A DNA stretch of 64,000 nt, from contig NZ_LLXO01000016.1 of assembly GCF_001484765.1 (NCBI RefSeq), forward strand, positions 86,744-150,743, read 5' to 3'. The DNA is from Entomohabitans teleogrylli. Lineage in GTDB: Bacteria > Pseudomonadota > Gammaproteobacteria > Enterobacterales > Enterobacteriaceae. Under the pieces are notes generated by a model. The model was not told where the DNA came from and made no database searches. It saw nothing but the letters and a program-made list of their open reading frames with translations. The position numbers and the translations under genes were made by a program. Shown one piece after another: positions 17,220 to 29,638 of this stretch. Within the stretch, counting starts at the first letter, position 1. Each line of letters starts with the position of its first letter.

Positions 17220-18755
17220 TTATGCGACGGCGTCGGGGCGTTCAGTAATAATCAGCTTCCAGCCGGCGACGGTATCCCAGTACTGCTGTTCACGTTCCAG
17301 GTCGAGCAGCACCAGCGCATTCTGGCTGAACCAGTTGGCCGGAAAACACAGCGTCCAGTGATGGTCGTCAATCTCTAAATCCAGCGAGGGCGGCGTGGTG
17401 GTCGCCTGGCGCTGGTTATTGAGCAGTATCGCCAGACGCAGCATCTTGATAAGCGGCAGGAACTGCTTCTTTCTGAACAGCGTAAAGCGCGGAAGTTCCT
17501 CCAGACGAATGCCTTTGCGACTGAAGCGCACCAGAGAGGCCATCAGCATCTGTTGTTCCTGGGTGAATCCGGGCAGATTGCTGTTTTGCAGGATGTAGGC
17601 CGAATGGCGGTGCATACCGCTGTGGTTAATGTTCAGGCCGACTTCATGCAGCATCGCCGCCCATTTCAGTAGCGCCTCCATCTGCGGGTTGACCAGTTTC
17701 GGGCACTGCTGCTGCCACTGATCGTACATTTTTAGCGTGGTTTCCAGCACCCGGCGCGCCTGGTCGCTGTCGATATTGTACTGATTGGCCAGACTTTGCG
17801 CGGTGCGCACGCGGATGTCCTGGTGGCGAAAACGGCCTTCCATTTCATACAGAACCCCTTCGCGCAGCGCACCGTCGGACAGGCGCAGTTCCTGGACGTT
17901 CAGAGCGTCGAAAACCCCGCACAGAATGGCCAGGCCGGGCACGAAGACCGCCTGACGATCCTCGGAAAGACCGGGCAGGCTGAGGGTCGCGAAAGTTTTG
18001 TATTTCAGCACCTCGGACACCAGTGTTTCCAGCCTTTCCGGGGTGATAAGACCATCTTTCTCGCCCAATTCCAGTAGTACTTCGTGAGCGGCTTTGATGG
18101 TGCCGGAAGCGCCGAGCGCCACATTCCAGCCGTGCAGGCGGAATTGCCATGCCAGACTTTCCAGCTTTTGCACGGCGGCAAGGCGCGCGCGGCGGAAGTT
18201 TTCGGGGCTAATTTCTCCGTTAGTGAAAAAGAGCTGGGCGAAGCTCACGCAGCCCATACGGCGGCTTTCCACCAGCGCCGGTTCGAAGTCTTCGCCAATC
18301 ACCAGTTCTGTGGATCCGCCGCCAATATCAATCACCAGTTTGCGGCCTTTTTCCGGCTGAGTGTGCTCCACCCCCATAAAAATCAGGCGCGCTTCTTCGT
18401 TTCCGGAAATAATTTCGATCGGGTAGGGGATGACCTGCTCCGCGCGTTTCAGAAAATCCGACGCGTTGGCCGCCTGGCGTAGCGTATGAGTACCGACGAT
18501 GGTGACATTATCCGCCGGATAGCCCTGTAGCCGTTCGGCAAACAGCGCGAGACAGGACAGACCGCGCTCCATCGCCTCTTCGGTCAGGTTATTATTGGCG
18601 TCCAGGCCATCGGCCAGATGAACGCGCTGTTTCAGGCGGCCGATGATTTGCAGCGCGCCATCCACCACGCGGGCGATGACCATGTGAAAGCTGTTGGAGC
18701 CGAGGTCGACCGCAGCAAATTCCTGCGGACGTTGATGGGGTTGAGATATCGGCAT
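17220..18755 (-). CDS. ppx: Exopolyphosphatase
   Basis: A 511-residue enzyme (E. coli 513) that removes terminal phosphates from long polyphosphate and acts on pppGpp. The ASKHA-fold phosphate loops are [14 protein letters not shown] near the N-terminus and [13 protein letters not shown] near residue 145; the C-terminal HD-like helical domain has the metal ligands in [15 protein letters not shown]. It starts 5 bases after the ppk stop, so ppk and ppx form a synthesis/degradation operon, as in E. coli. Confidence 0.98.
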   Translation of the reverse strand: MPISQPHQRPQEFAAVDLGSNSFHMVIARVVDGALQIIGRLKQRVHLADGLDANNNLTEEAMERGLSCLALFAERLQGYPADNVTIVGTHTLRQAANASDFLKRAEQVIPYPIEIISGNEEARLIFMGVEHTQPEKGRKLVIDIGGGSTELVIGEDFEPALVESRRMGCVSFAQLFFTNGEISPENFRRARLAAVQKLESLAWQFRLHGWNVALGASGTIKAAHEVLLELGEKDGLITPERLETLVSEVLKYKTFATLSLPGLSEDRQAVFVPGLAILCGVFDALNVQELRLSDGALREGVLYEMEGRFRHQDIRVRTAQSLANQYNIDSDQARRVLETTLKMYDQWQQQCPKLVNPQMEALLKWAAMLHEVGLNINHSGMHRHSAYILQNSNLPGFTQEQQMLMASLVRFSRKGIRLEELPRFTLFRKKQFLPLIKMLRLAILLNNQRQATTTPPSLDLEIDDHHWTLCFPANWFSQNALVLLDLEREQQYWDTVAGWKLIITERPDAVA

Positions 18756-18760
18756 AGTGG

Positions 18761-20821
18761 TTATTCAGGCTGTTCCAGAGATTTTATGTAATCGTAAATC
18801 GCTAACTGGGCGCGCACCTTACGGCGATTGCCGCGCGGAACATAGCGATTACTCAGCTCTTTGTCGATAATGCGCGCTTTCACCGTGTCGCTGAACAGAA
18901 TTTCGATGATATCCAGCACCCGCTGTTTCAGGCGCGGATCGAGCAGCGCGACGGCAACTTCAATGCGATAGTCAATATTGCGCGTCATCCAGTCCGCCGA
19001 GGACAGGAAGACTTTTTTATCTCCACCGTTTTCGAAAATATAGACCCTGTCGTGTTCCAGATAACGATCGACGATACTGATAACCCGGATATTTTCGCTG
19101 ATGCCTTCCAGTTGGGGAATCAGCGAACACATACCGCGGATTAATAGATTCACTTCGACGCCGGCGCTGGAAGCGGTATACAGGCGATCCACCAGCCCGT
19201 TATCCACCAGGTTGTTCAGCTTCAGCGTGATCCCCGCCGGCTGGCCGTTCTGAGCGCTGGCGATCTCTTTATCGATCATCTCATACAGCAGGCGCCGCGA
19301 GTTCTGCGGCGAGACCATCAAATAGTCAAAGGTCACCGGTCGATACGGGTTTTCGATAAAGTTAAATACCCGGCGCACTTCGTTGGTAATGCGCGCATCG
19401 GCGGTGAGTAATGAATAGTCGGTATAAAGGCGGGCGGTCTTCTCGTTAAAGTTTCCGGTACCGATATGCGCGTAGCGCACCACATCTTCCCCTTCGCGGC
19501 GGGAAATTAAAAACAGCTTGGCGTGGATCTTCAGGCCCGGCGCCGAGAAGATCACGTGCACCCCGGCTTCAGTCAGGCGCTTCGCCCAGTGAATATTGGC
19601 CTCTTCGTCGAACCTCGCCTGCAGTTCCACCACCACGGTGACTTTTTTACCGTTGTGGGCCGCGTGGATCATCGATTCGATAATGCGCGAATCTTTCGCC
19701 ACCCGGTAAATATTGATTTTGATCGCCAGTACGTTGGGATCGAACGAGGCCTGGCGCAGCAGCTCCAGGACATGCTCAAAGGTGTGGTACGGGTAATACA
19801 GCAGAACATCGCGTTCGCGAATCGCGTCGAAGCCGTTGCGAAATTTATCAAACCAGAGGTGGCGCAGGCGCGGCAGCGGCTTGTTGACCAGGTTAGCTTT
19901 TCCGACATTGGGGAAGCTAATGAAATCTTTGAAGTTGTGGTAGCGACCGCCGGGCACGATGGAATCATAGCGGGAAATCGTTAACTTCTCGCGCAGCATC
20001 TCGACCAGTGCGTCAGGCATATCCCTTTGATAGACAAAACGAACCGGTTCGGCGGTCAGGCGCTGTTTCAGGCTGGAGGACATCAGTTCCAGCAGGCTGG
20101 ACTCCATTTCATGTACCAGATCATACTCCGCATCGCGGGTCATCTTCATGGAGTAGGCATTCAGGGCGTCATAGTCAAAGAAGCCTTTAAAGATATCGTC
20201 CAGACAGTAGCGCAGGATGTTATCCAGCAGGATCATCGGCTTGCGGCGGCGCGGCGCTTCCGGCGGCAGATTGACGAAGCGCGGAACCTTATCGGAAGGG
20301 ATCTCCAGCAGCGCATAGCGGATCTCCTCGCCGCGGATGATTTCTACCGCCAGATAGGTGTAGTCATCTTTCAGGAACTGCACCAGATCGGTTTCGCGGG
20401 TGACGAGGATCGGGGTAATGTGCTGACGCAGAAACTGCTTAAAATAGTGACGTAGCCAGACCTGCTGATTTGGCGACAACTGGCGTTCGTTGATCAGAAA
20501 GATCTGATTACGGGCCATTTCCAGCAGCAGGTCGTTATACAGGGCATCGAATTCCTGATCGGCCTTCAGAACCCGGGTCTGGATTTTGCCCAACAGATGG
20601 CGCGAGTGAGAGGTTAATCCCTGCTCTTCGCTGATCAAAATGCGCCGCTTCAGTTCGGCAAAACGGACCTTATAAAACTCATCAAGGTTGTTGGAATAAA
20701 TGCCGAGGAAACGCATCCGCTCGATCAGTGGGTTAATTTTATCGGCCGCTTCCTGGAGTACCCGTTCATTGAACGACAACCAGCTTAGTTCTTTTTCGGT
20801 ATAAAGCTTATCCTGACCCAT
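18761..20821 (-). CDS. ppk: Polyphosphate kinase
   Basis: A 686-residue enzyme that polymerises ATP gamma-phosphates into polyphosphate at the inner membrane. Motifs: N-terminal [15 protein letters not shown], and the phospholipase D-like catalytic domains with the autophosphorylated histidine in [11 protein letters not shown] and the second in FLSSADWM. Compared with E. coli (688) two residues are missing in the segment [11 protein letters not shown], near position 324; the frame is kept and the motifs are intact, so the enzyme should work. It is followed after 5 bases by ppx. Confidence 0.98.
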   Translation of the reverse strand: MGQDKLYTEKELSWLSFNERVLQEAADKINPLIERMRFLGIYSNNLDEFYKVRFAELKRRILISEEQGLTSHSRHLLGKIQTRVLKADQEFDALYNDLLLEMARNQIFLINERQLSPNQQVWLRHYFKQFLRQHITPILVTRETDLVQFLKDDYTYLAVEIIRGEEIRYALLEIPSDKVPRFVNLPPEAPRRRKPMILLDNILRYCLDDIFKGFFDYDALNAYSMKMTRDAEYDLVHEMESSLLELMSSSLKQRLTAEPVRFVYQRDMPDALVEMLREKLTISRYDSIVPGGRYHNFKDFISFPNVGKANLVNKPLPRLRHLWFDKFRNGFDAIRERDVLLYYPYHTFEHVLELLRQASFDPNVLAIKINIYRVAKDSRIIESMIHAAHNGKKVTVVVELQARFDEEANIHWAKRLTEAGVHVIFSAPGLKIHAKLFLISRREGEDVVRYAHIGTGNFNEKTARLYTDYSLLTADARITNEVRRVFNFIENPYRPVTFDYLMVSPQNSRRLLYEMIDKEIASAQNGQPAGITLKLNNLVDNGLVDRLYTASSAGVEVNLLIRGMCSLIPQLEGISENIRVISIVDRYLEHDRVYIFENGGDKKVFLSSADWMTRNIDYRIEVAVALLDPRLKQRVLDIIEILFSDTVKARIIDKELSNRYVPRGNRRKVRAQLAIYDYIKSLEQPE

Positions 20822-21045
20822 TACGACTCACACTCCGGTTCTTAATGCAGGGCGTGCTAAATTCGTCCTGTCGGCTATTATGGCGAGCTTTGCCTGAAGA
20901 TGTCCAACTCTACTGCCAGGCCGCAGGCTGCCTCTTGCGCGCGCAGAGCGGCCTTTCTTACAGAAACATGCTGAATAAATGCTGTGTATATATCAGAGAA
21001 GTATGACAGTTAACGGCGAGTTATGAGAGAACAGTGATTTTGGGC

Positions 21046-21073
21046 AATAAGAACGCCGGGCCGCCGCCCGGCG
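21046..21073 (-). terminator. Terminator of the purMN operon
   Basis: A perfect 8-bp GC-rich stem (CGCCGGGC / GCCCGGCG) with a 4-base loop just beyond the purN stop, followed on the minus strand by TTCTTATT. Confidence 0.75.
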
Positions 21074-21080
21074 AAGGCGG

Positions 21081-22996
<1,916 letters not shown>

Positions 22997-23009
22997 TCAA
23001 GTGTTTTGA

Positions 23010-23045
23010 GTATGGTCTTAGCGGTAAAAAGCGGTATAATCCGGC
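23010..23045 (+). promoter_or_regulatory. upp promoter
   Basis: A consensus -10 TATAAT lies at 23035-23040, 45 bases before the upp start, followed by the GC-rich CCGGCG. The -35 is weak (TATGGT/ATGGTC). Confidence 0.6.
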
Positions 23046-23084
23046 GATTTTTTTGTGGTTAGCGGCTTTCAGAGGAGAAAGAGC

Positions 23085-23711
23085 ATGAAGATTGTGGAAG
23101 TGAAACACCCACTCGTCAAACACAAGCTGGGACTGATGCGCGAACATGACGTCAGCACCAAGCGCTTTCGTGAACTTGCCTCTGAAGTCGGTAGCCTGCT
23201 GACCTATGAAGCCACCGCCGATCTGGAAACCGAAAAAGTCACTATCGAAGGGTGGAACGGCCCGGTCGAAGTTGAACAGATTAAAGGTAAAAAAATCACC
23301 GTGGTGCCGATTCTGCGCGCCGGTCTGGGCATGATGGAAGGCGTGCTGGAGCACGTACCGAGCGCCCGCATCAGCGTGGTGGGGATCTATCGTAATGAAG
23401 AGACCCTTGAGCCGGTGCCTTATTTCCAGAAACTGGTGTCGAACATCGACGAGCGCATGGCGCTGGTGGTGGATCCGATGCTGGCGACCGGCGGTTCAAT
23501 GATAGCCACTATCGATCTGTTGAAGAAAGCCGGCTGCAACAGCATTAAAGTGCTGGTGCTGGTCGCGGCGCCGGAAGGGATCGCCGCGCTGGAGAAAGCC
23601 CATCCCGATGTTGAGCTGTACACCGCCTCGGTTGATCAGGGGCTCAACGAACACGGTTACATTATCCCGGGTCTTGGCGACGCGGGCGATAAGATATTTG
23701 GTACCAAATAA
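23085..23711 (+). CDS. upp: Uracil phosphoribosyltransferase
   Basis: A 208-residue enzyme, same length as E. coli, that makes UMP from uracil and PRPP. It starts at 23085 behind AGAGGAGAAAGAGC; an earlier in-frame start at 23055 includes the ribosome site. Motifs are [11 protein letters not shown], the PRPP loop [12 protein letters not shown] and the uracil-binding [15 protein letters not shown]. With uraA downstream it forms the uracil salvage operon. Confidence 0.99.
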   Translation: MKIVEVKHPLVKHKLGLMREHDVSTKRFRELASEVGSLLTYEATADLETEKVTIEGWNGPVEVEQIKGKKITVVPILRAGLGMMEGVLEHVPSARISVVGIYRNEETLEPVPYFQKLVSNIDERMALVVDPMLATGGSMIATIDLLKKAGCNSIKVLVLVAAPEGIAALEKAHPDVELYTASVDQGLNEHGYIIPGLGDAGDKIFGTK

Positions 23712-23719
23712 ACATCCTG

Positions 23720-23746
23720 GCCGACTTTGATAGTCGGCTTTTTTTT
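23720..23746 (+). terminator. Terminator between upp and uraA
   Basis: A 7-bp stem (GCCGACT / AGTCGGC) with a short loop and eight T residues. uraA follows after 100 bases, so read-through or a second promoter is needed for uraA. Confidence 0.85.
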
Positions 23747-23847
23747 AAGTTGTTCCAATGATAATGCCTGATAAATGCCGGGGGCGCGTGGCTGCGCGAT
23801 AACCGACAGGACAGGGCGGGCTGATAACAATATAAGAGGAAAACATT

Positions 23848-25137
23848 ATGACGCGCCGTACTATCGGGGTGAGTGAACGACCGCCGCTTTTACAGACCAT
23901 CCCGCTGAGTTTGCAGCACCTGTTTGCGATGTTCGGAGCCACAGTGCTGGTGCCTATTTTGTTTAATATCAACCCGGCGACGGTACTGCTGTTCAACGGT
24001 ATCGGTACGCTACTCTATTTATTCATCTGTAAAGGGAAAATCCCCGCTTACCTCGGCTCCAGCTTTGCCTTTATCTCCCCGGTATTATTACTGCTGCCGC
24101 TGGGTTATGAAGTGGCGCTCGGCGGCTTTATCATGTGCGGCGTGCTGTTCTGCCTGGTGGCGCTGATTGTCAAAAAAGCGGGGACCGGCTGGCTGGACGT
24201 GATGTTCCCCCCGGCGGCGATGGGGGCGATTGTTGCGGTGATCGGCCTTGAGCTGGCGGGCGTCGCCGCCAATATGGCCGGGCTGCTCCCGGCTGAAGGG
24301 ACCGCGCCGGACGGCACTACGGTGACCATTTCCCTGGTTACGCTGGCGGTAACCGTATTTGGCTCGGTCCTGTTCCGCGGCTTCCTGGCGATTATCCCAA
24401 TCCTTATCGGCGTACTGGCTGGCTATGCGCTCTCCTTCGCTATGGGAGTGGTGGATATTACGCCGATTAAAGAGGCGCACTGGTTTGCCCTGCCGACCTT
24501 CTATACGCCGCGCTTCGAGTGGTTCGCTATCTTCACTATTCTGCCGGCGGCGCTGGTGGTGATTGCTGAGCACGTCGGCCATCTGGCGGTGACGGCAAAC
24601 ATTGTTAAACGCGATCTGGTGCGCGATCCGGGCCTGCACCGTTCGATGTTCGCTAACGGTCTGTCGACCATGATTTCCGGGTTTTTCGGCTCAACGCCCA
24701 ACACTACCTACGGTGAAAATATTGGCGTGATGGCGATTACCCGGGTGTACAGCACCTGGGTAATCGGCGGCGCGGCTATCTTCGCGATCCTGCTGTCCTG
24801 CGTGGGTAAACTGGCGGCGGCGATCCAGATCATTCCGGTACCGGTAATGGGCGGCGTCTCTTTGTTGCTGTACGGAGTGATTGGCGCTTCCGGTATTCGG
24901 GTACTGATCGAATCGAAAGTGGACTATAACAAAGCCCAGAACCTGATCCTGACCTCGGTGATTCTGATTATCGGCGTCAGCGGCGCGAAAGTACATATTG
25001 GCGCCGCGGAGCTCAAAGGCATGGCGCTGGCGACAATTGTTGGCATCGCCCTGAGTCTGATCTTCAAGCTGATCAATGTGCTGCGCCCGGAAGAGACGAT
25101 ACTCGACGCGGCCGATCAGGACGAATCACGATCCTGA
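23848..25137 (+). CDS. uraA: Uracil:proton symporter
   Basis: A 429-residue inner membrane permease of the NAT/NCS2 family (E. coli 429) with 14 membrane segments. Visible family features are the N-terminal PPLLQTIPLSLQHLFAMFGATVLVP, the uracil-binding half-helix region containing HVGHL (with the preceding Glu), and NTTYGENIGVMAITRVYS. It brings in uracil for Upp. The ribosome site is GAGGAAAACATT. An inverted repeat just after the stop ends the operon before hda. Confidence 0.98.
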   Translation: MTRRTIGVSERPPLLQTIPLSLQHLFAMFGATVLVPILFNINPATVLLFNGIGTLLYLFICKGKIPAYLGSSFAFISPVLLLLPLGYEVALGGFIMCGVLFCLVALIVKKAGTGWLDVMFPPAAMGAIVAVIGLELAGVAANMAGLLPAEGTAPDGTTVTISLVTLAVTVFGSVLFRGFLAIIPILIGVLAGYALSFAMGVVDITPIKEAHWFALPTFYTPRFEWFAIFTILPAALVVIAEHVGHLAVTANIVKRDLVRDPGLHRSMFANGLSTMISGFFGSTPNTTYGENIGVMAITRVYSTWVIGGAAIFAILLSCVGKLAAAIQIIPVPVMGGVSLLLYGVIGASGIRVLIESKVDYNKAQNLILTSVILIIGVSGAKVHIGAAELKGMALATIVGIALSLIFKLINVLRPEETILDAADQDESRS

Positions 25138-25147
25138 CAGGCTTATC

Positions 25148-25173
25148 CCGGGCGGAATTTTCCGCCCGGTTTT
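25148..25173 (+). terminator. Terminator after uraA
   Basis: An 8- to 10-bp GC-rich stem (CCGGGCGGAA / TTCCGCCCGG) followed by TTTTCC, 10 bases beyond the uraA stop. Confidence 0.75.
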
Positions 25174-25235
25174 CCAGGCTCCAGGTTTTGTGATAAATTG
25201 ACCCGCGTTTTTATGCCACTCTGGTCGAGGTTTTT

Positions 25236-25937
25236 CTGAATACGCCGGCACAGCTCTCTCTGCCACTCTATCTTCCTGACGATGAAACCTTCGCCAGTTT
25301 CTGGCCGGGTGATAACGCCTCTCTGCTGGCGGCTGTGCAAAATGTGCTGCTGCAAAAGCACAGCGGTTATATCTATCTCTGGGGAAGGGAAGGGGCCGGA
25401 CGGAGCCACCTGATGCATGCCGCCTGCGCGGAACTCTCGCTGCGTGGCGAAGCGGTGGGCTATGTGCCGCTTGATAAGCGCACCTGGTTTGTGCCCGAAG
25501 TGCTGGAAGGAATGGAGCAGCTGGCGCTGGTATGCATTGATAATATTGAATGTATTGCCGGCGATGAGCTGTGGGAGATGGAGATCTTTAATCTCTATAA
25601 CCGCATTCTGGAATCCGGCAATACCCGGCTGCTGATATCCGGCGATCGTCCGCCGCGCCAGCTCAATCTGCAATTAGCCGATCTGGCTTCCCGCCTCGAC
25701 TGGGGGCAAATCTACAAACTGCAGGCGCTGGACGACGACGATAAATTGCAGGCGCTACAGCTGCGGGCCAGACTGCGCGGCTTTGAACTGCCGGAAGATG
25801 TCGGGCGGTTTTTGCTCAAACGGCTGGATCGCGAAATGCGTACGCTATTTATGACTCTCGATCAACTGGATCGGGCGTCGATCACCGCCCAGCGCAAACT
25901 CACCATTCCGTTCGTAAAAGATATCCTCGGCTTGTAA
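25236..25937 (+). CDS. hda: DnaA regulatory inactivator Hda
   Basis: A 233-residue AAA+ protein that, with the DNA-loaded sliding clamp, promotes ATP hydrolysis by DnaA after initiation. The family length and the N-terminal sequence [16 protein letters not shown], with the clamp-binding motif QLSLPL at residues 6-11, require a CTG start at 25236; the only in-frame ATG-type start gives 200 residues and loses this motif. The AAA+ core has [11 protein letters not shown] (Walker A-like), VCIDNIECI (Walker B region) and the sensor/arginine-finger part [13 protein letters not shown] lies 6 bases before the CTG. The start overlaps the stop of an 8-codon frame beginning at 25213. Confidence 0.95.
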   Translation: MNTPAQLSLPLYLPDDETFASFWPGDNASLLAAVQNVLLQKHSGYIYLWGREGAGRSHLMHAACAELSLRGEAVGYVPLDKRTWFVPEVLEGMEQLALVCIDNIECIAGDELWEMEIFNLYNRILESGNTRLLISGDRPPRQLNLQLADLASRLDWGQIYKLQALDDDDKLQALQLRARLRGFELPEDVGRFLLKRLDREMRTLFMTLDQLDRASITAQRKLTIPFVKDILGL

Positions 25938-25938
25938 A

Positions 25939-25962
25939 CGGCGGCCTTTTCCTGCGCCGCCG
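25939..25962. terminator. GC-rich hairpin between hda and yfgD
   Basis: CGGCGGC / GCCGCCG arms with a 10-base loop containing CTTTTCC, immediately after the hda stop. It lies between convergent genes but has no T run, so efficiency is uncertain. Confidence 0.4.
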
Positions 25963-25974
25963 GTAAATTGACCC

Positions 25975-26331
25975 TTACAGAATCTCCAGTACCTGCTCCG
26001 GCGGGCGGCCAATACGCGCCTGACCGTCTTTCACCACTATCGGGCGTTCCATCAGTTTAGGGTGCTCCACGATAGCCTGAATCAGCGCCGTTTCCGACAG
26101 ACCGGTGTCCGCCAGATGTAACTCTTTATAAAGATCTTCTTTCTGGCGCATCAGTTCGCGGGCGCTGTGCATACCTAACATGGCGAGTAGCTTTTTGACC
26201 GTCGCCGCGTCCGGTGGGGTCTCCAGATACAGAACTACCTGCGGTTCCACGCCGCGTTCATTGAGTAGGGCCAGGGTTTCCCGGCTTTTGGAACAGCGCG
26301 GGTTATGGTAAATGATAACGCCTGAGGACAT
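25975..26331 (-). CDS. yfgD: ArsC-family thioredoxin-fold protein YfgD
   Basis: A 118-residue member of the ArsC/Spx family (E. coli YfgD 119). The N-terminus YHNPRCSKSRE contains the single catalytic-type cysteine of arsenate reductases, and the C-terminal half has RPIVVKDGQARIGRPPEQV with the conserved arginines. It is annotated as arsenate reductase-like in E. coli, but that activity is not established for this branch and no ars genes lie nearby. It follows bepA by 9 bases and is probably co-transcribed with it. Confidence 0.92.
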   Translation of the reverse strand: MSSGVIIYHNPRCSKSRETLALLNERGVEPQVVLYLETPPDAATVKKLLAMLGMHSARELMRQKEDLYKELHLADTGLSETALIQAIVEHPKLMERPIVVKDGQARIGRPPEQVLEIL

Positions 26332-26340
26332 GATTTCTCC

Positions 26341-27804
26341 TTACATCTTTTGATACTGGCGGAATCGCTGCTGCAATTCGCGCAGTTGATCGATACGCGC
26401 ATCATAACGCGCCTGCTGTAGGCTACCCAGCTTGACCTGGCCGCTGGCGTTGCTCAGCAGGGAAATCGCCTGATCCAGCCTGCCGGTTAACGCCATGATT
26501 TCAGCCCGCGCTGCCAGCTCCTGATCGCGGTTGCCCAGTGTCGCCTGAGTCTGGGCCAGCAGATCCCAGCCGTTGATATCATCCGGATGGGTAAAGGTAT
26601 AGCGGTTGAGGATAGCGGCTGCCTGTGCCGGCTGACCCCCTTCAACATAAGCGTTCGCCAGGTTTATCTGCAGTACCGGATTGTTCTTCAGGTCGGGAGC
26701 GTTTTTCAGGCGATTAATGGCATCGCTGGCTTTGTTCTGACCAAGATCGATATCGGTGGCGGCATCCAGAAACCATGGACTATTGGGCTCGGCGCTCAGC
26801 AGCGGCTGGAGCTCCTGGCGCGCCAGGGCATAGTTTTTCTTATCCATTGCCTGTAGTACGCGGCCATAGCGGGCGGCGCGCTGTTCGCGCACATTGCCTT
26901 TCGACCAGGCGTCCAGCAGATCGCTGTCCAGCTTATTGCGTTCAGAACCGTACATCCCCAGTGCGCGCACTTTCGCCATATAGAAATTTTCTGACGACTG
27001 AACCACCACCGGACGCATCTGGTTAGCGCGGTTGCGGGCGTCGGATAAACGACTTTCCGGCAGGGGGTGGGTAAGCAAAATCTCCGGCGGCCGCGAGGAG
27101 TAGCGCGACTGATCGAGCAGCTTTTCAAGGAAGGTCGGCATCGCCTGGGGATCGAAGCCGGCGCGCTGTAATACCTGAATCCCGATGCGGTCCGCTTCCT
27201 GTTCGTTTTGTTGGGTGAAACTGATCATGCCCTGGCGAGTGCCCGCCAGGGTGCCGGTCAACGCCGCCATACCCGCCTGGGGACTGGCCATTGCCAGCAG
27301 GATAGACCCCAGCGCGCCAACCCAGGTGAGAGGCGCGCTGCGCTGCTGATCTTCCATTGCCCGCGCCAGATGGCGCTGGGTAACGTGAGAAATTTCATGC
27401 GCGACCACCGACGCCAGTTGGCTTTCGTTATCCGTGTAGCGAAACAGGGCGGAGTGGAGCACGACATTGCCGCCGAAGAACGCGAAGGCGTTGATTTCGT
27501 CGTTATTGATCAGAAAGAAGTGGAACGGCGTTTTCACCGACCAGGCATTGCTTACCAGGCGCATGCCCAGGCTATTGATGTACTGTACCAGCAGCGGATC
27601 GTTAATCAGCGGCGCGCTGCCGCGCAACTGGCGTACATAGAAGTCCCCCATCTGCATTTCCTGGCCGATGGATAGCGTACTACCAGCCGAGGTACCAATA
27701 TCCGGGAGTTGATCGGCGGAATCGGCGTAAACCGGAGCTGTCTGGCCGGCCACCAGCGTGGCGAGCAGCGCGCAGACCAGCGTTTTTTTCAACGGCCTGA
27801 ACAT
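26341..27804 (-). CDS. bepA: Periplasmic metalloprotease/chaperone BepA
   Basis: A 487-residue protein, equal to E. coli BepA from this start; the codon at 27843 adds 13 residues ahead of the signal peptide. The signal is cleaved near VYA-DS. The M48 protease domain has the zinc motif HEISH (residues 136-140) and a later Glu ligand in NEQEADRIG. The C-terminal 180 residues are TPR repeats (for example [17 protein letters not shown]). BepA helps assemble LptD and degrades stalled outer membrane proteins. First gene of the bepA-yfgD pair, divergent from perM. Confidence 0.97.
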   Translation of the reverse strand: MFRPLKKTLVCALLATLVAGQTAPVYADSADQLPDIGTSAGSTLSIGQEMQMGDFYVRQLRGSAPLINDPLLVQYINSLGMRLVSNAWSVKTPFHFFLINNDEINAFAFFGGNVVLHSALFRYTDNESQLASVVAHEISHVTQRHLARAMEDQQRSAPLTWVGALGSILLAMASPQAGMAALTGTLAGTRQGMISFTQQNEQEADRIGIQVLQRAGFDPQAMPTFLEKLLDQSRYSSRPPEILLTHPLPESRLSDARNRANQMRPVVVQSSENFYMAKVRALGMYGSERNKLDSDLLDAWSKGNVREQRAARYGRVLQAMDKKNYALARQELQPLLSAEPNSPWFLDAATDIDLGQNKASDAINRLKNAPDLKNNPVLQINLANAYVEGGQPAQAAAILNRYTFTHPDDINGWDLLAQTQATLGNRDQELAARAEIMALTGRLDQAISLLSNASGQVKLGSLQQARYDARIDQLRELQQRFRQYQKM

Positions 27805-28007
27805 AACCCTGTTTCCTGTGTAATCTGACTCTGTGTTCGACATGAATGATGGCGGTTCAGTTCACTTCCCTGCGGGGAAATCCGAGTGTAGCCCGTCCGG
27901 GGGGCCCGGGGAAAGCTTTCAGGATAAAAAGCAAAGTCTTTTCTGTGACATTTAGATACAATTACGCCCGTCCATTGATCCCTCCGTTTCCGCCGGGAAG
28001 AAAAAGT

Positions 28008-29084
28008 ATGCTTGAAATGTTGTTGCAGTGGTATCGCCGTCGGTTCAGCGATCCGGAGGCGATTGCCCTGCTGGTTATTCTGGTTGCCTGCTTTGGCATC
28101 CTGTTCTTCTTTTCTGGCCTCCTGGCGCCGTTGCTGGTGGCGATTGTACTGGCTTATCTGCTGGAATGGCCGACGATTCGCCTTGAGCGGCTGGGCCTTT
28201 CGCGCGGCGTGGCGACTTCGCTGGTGCTGATCGTGTTTGTCGGGGTATTGCTGTTGATGGTACTGGTGGTGGCGCCGATTGCCTGGCAGCAGGGTATCAA
28301 CCTGATCCGCGATATTCCGGGAATGCTCAATAAACTTTCCGACTTTGCCGCCACCCTGCCGCGCCGTTATCCGGCATTGACCGACGCCGGTATTCTCGAC
28401 GCTATGGCGGAGAATATGCGCACCCGCATGCTGAGCATGGGGGATTCGGTGGTGAAATACTCCCTGGCGTCGCTGGTGGGGCTGTTAACCCTGGCCATCT
28501 ACCTGATTCTGGTGCCGCTGATGGTCTTTTTCCTGGTGAAGGATAAAGAGCAGATGCTGAACGCTGTACGGCGGGTTCTGCCCCGTAACCGCGGGCTTGC
28601 CGGCCAGGTCTGGAGCGAAATGAATCAGCAGATCACCAACTATATTCGCGGCAAAGTGCTGGAGATGGTGGTGGTCGGCGTGGCGACCTGGGTAGGTTTC
28701 CTGATTTTTGGTCTCAACTATTCGCTGCTGCTGGCGGTGCTGGTAGGCCTGTCGGTACTGATTCCCTATATCGGCGCCTTTGTGGTGACCATTCCGGTGG
28801 TTTGCGTCGCGCTGTTTCAGTTCGGCGCCGGCACCGAATTCTGGAGCTGCTTTGCCGTCTACCTGATTATTCAGGGGCTGGATGGTAACCTGCTGGTGCC
28901 GGTACTGTTTTCGGAAGCGGTGAACCTGCATCCGCTGGTGATTATTCTGTCAGTGATCATCTTTGGCGGGCTGTGGGGTTTCTGGGGGGTATTTTTCGCC
29001 ATCCCGCTGGCGACGCTGGTGAAGGCGGTGATTCACGCCTGGCCGGATGGACTACAGTCGGACGATGAGAGTTCCTCGCCATAG
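28008..29084 (+). CDS. perM: AI-2E family inner membrane transporter PerM
   Basis: A 358-residue permease (E. coli 353) with about eight membrane helices and the family segment from LNYSLLLAVLVGLSVLIPYIGAF to GFWGVFFAIPLATL. It starts at 28008 behind GGGAAGAAAAAGT; in-frame codons back to 27846 read through the promoter. The family includes the autoinducer-2 exporter TqsA, but the substrate of PerM is not known. A bidirectional terminator separates it from bcp. Confidence 0.94.
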   Translation: MLEMLLQWYRRRFSDPEAIALLVILVACFGILFFFSGLLAPLLVAIVLAYLLEWPTIRLERLGLSRGVATSLVLIVFVGVLLLMVLVVAPIAWQQGINLIRDIPGMLNKLSDFAATLPRRYPALTDAGILDAMAENMRTRMLSMGDSVVKYSLASLVGLLTLAIYLILVPLMVFFLVKDKEQMLNAVRRVLPRNRGLAGQVWSEMNQQITNYIRGKVLEMVVVGVATWVGFLIFGLNYSLLLAVLVGLSVLIPYIGAFVVTIPVVCVALFQFGAGTEFWSCFAVYLIIQGLDGNLLVPVLFSEAVNLHPLVIILSVIIFGGLWGFWGVFFAIPLATLVKAVIHAWPDGLQSDDESSSP

Positions 29085-29108
29085 CGCAAGACTGGTGTAC
29101 AGCGCATT

Positions 29109-29137
29109 AAAAAGCCGACAGCAATGTCGGCTTTTTT
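29109..29137. terminator. Bidirectional terminator between perM and bcp
   Basis: A perfect 12-bp inverted repeat (AAAAAGCCGACA / TGTCGGCTTTTT) with a 4-base loop, between convergent genes, with A and T runs that suit both strands. Confidence 0.9.
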
Positions 29138-29165
29138 ATCGCTGTTATAGCGCGCCGCTTCAGGT

Positions 29166-29636
29166 TCAGGCGTGCTCCTGCAGCCAGCTCAGGACAATGT
29201 CGTGGTGATTACTGGTTTTAAAATCATTGAATACATGCTCCACCACGCCATTGGCATCGATCAGAAAGCTGATGCGATGGATACCGTCATAGGTTTTGCC
29301 CATAAAGGATTTTTCGCCCCAGACGCCAAACTGTTCGCACACCTGGTGGTCTTCGTCTGACAACAGCGTGAAGTTAAGCAACTCTTTTTCAGCGAAACGC
29401 GACAGCTTTTCCGGTTTGTCGGTGCTGATGCCCAGCACCTCCACGCCGGCTTTCTTCAGATCGTCCATGTTGTCTCGCAGGCCGCAGGCCTGAACGGTGC
29501 AACCGGGGGTCATGGCTTTAGGGTAAAAATAAACCAGAACACGTTGCCCCTGGAAGTCGGTTAAATTTACTTGTTCACCATCCTGATCGGGCAAGCTAAA
29601 TTTCGGTGCAATATCACCGGCTTTCAGTGGATTCAT
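29166..29636 (-). CDS. bcp: Thiol peroxidase Bcp
   Basis: A 156-residue peroxiredoxin (same as E. coli) that reduces hydrogen and alkyl peroxides with thioredoxin. The catalytic motif is MTPGCTVQACGL with peroxidatic Cys45 and resolving Cys50 in the same helix. The start is ATG at 29636, two bases after the gcvR stop; a GTG one codon earlier would add a single residue. It is probably co-transcribed with gcvR. Confidence 0.98.
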   Translation of the reverse strand: MNPLKAGDIAPKFSLPDQDGEQVNLTDFQGQRVLVYFYPKAMTPGCTVQACGLRDNMDDLKKAGVEVLGISTDKPEKLSRFAEKELLNFTLLSDEDHQVCEQFGVWGEKSFMGKTYDGIHRISFLIDANGVVEHVFNDFKTSNHHDIVLSWLQEHA

Positions 29637-29638
29637 CA

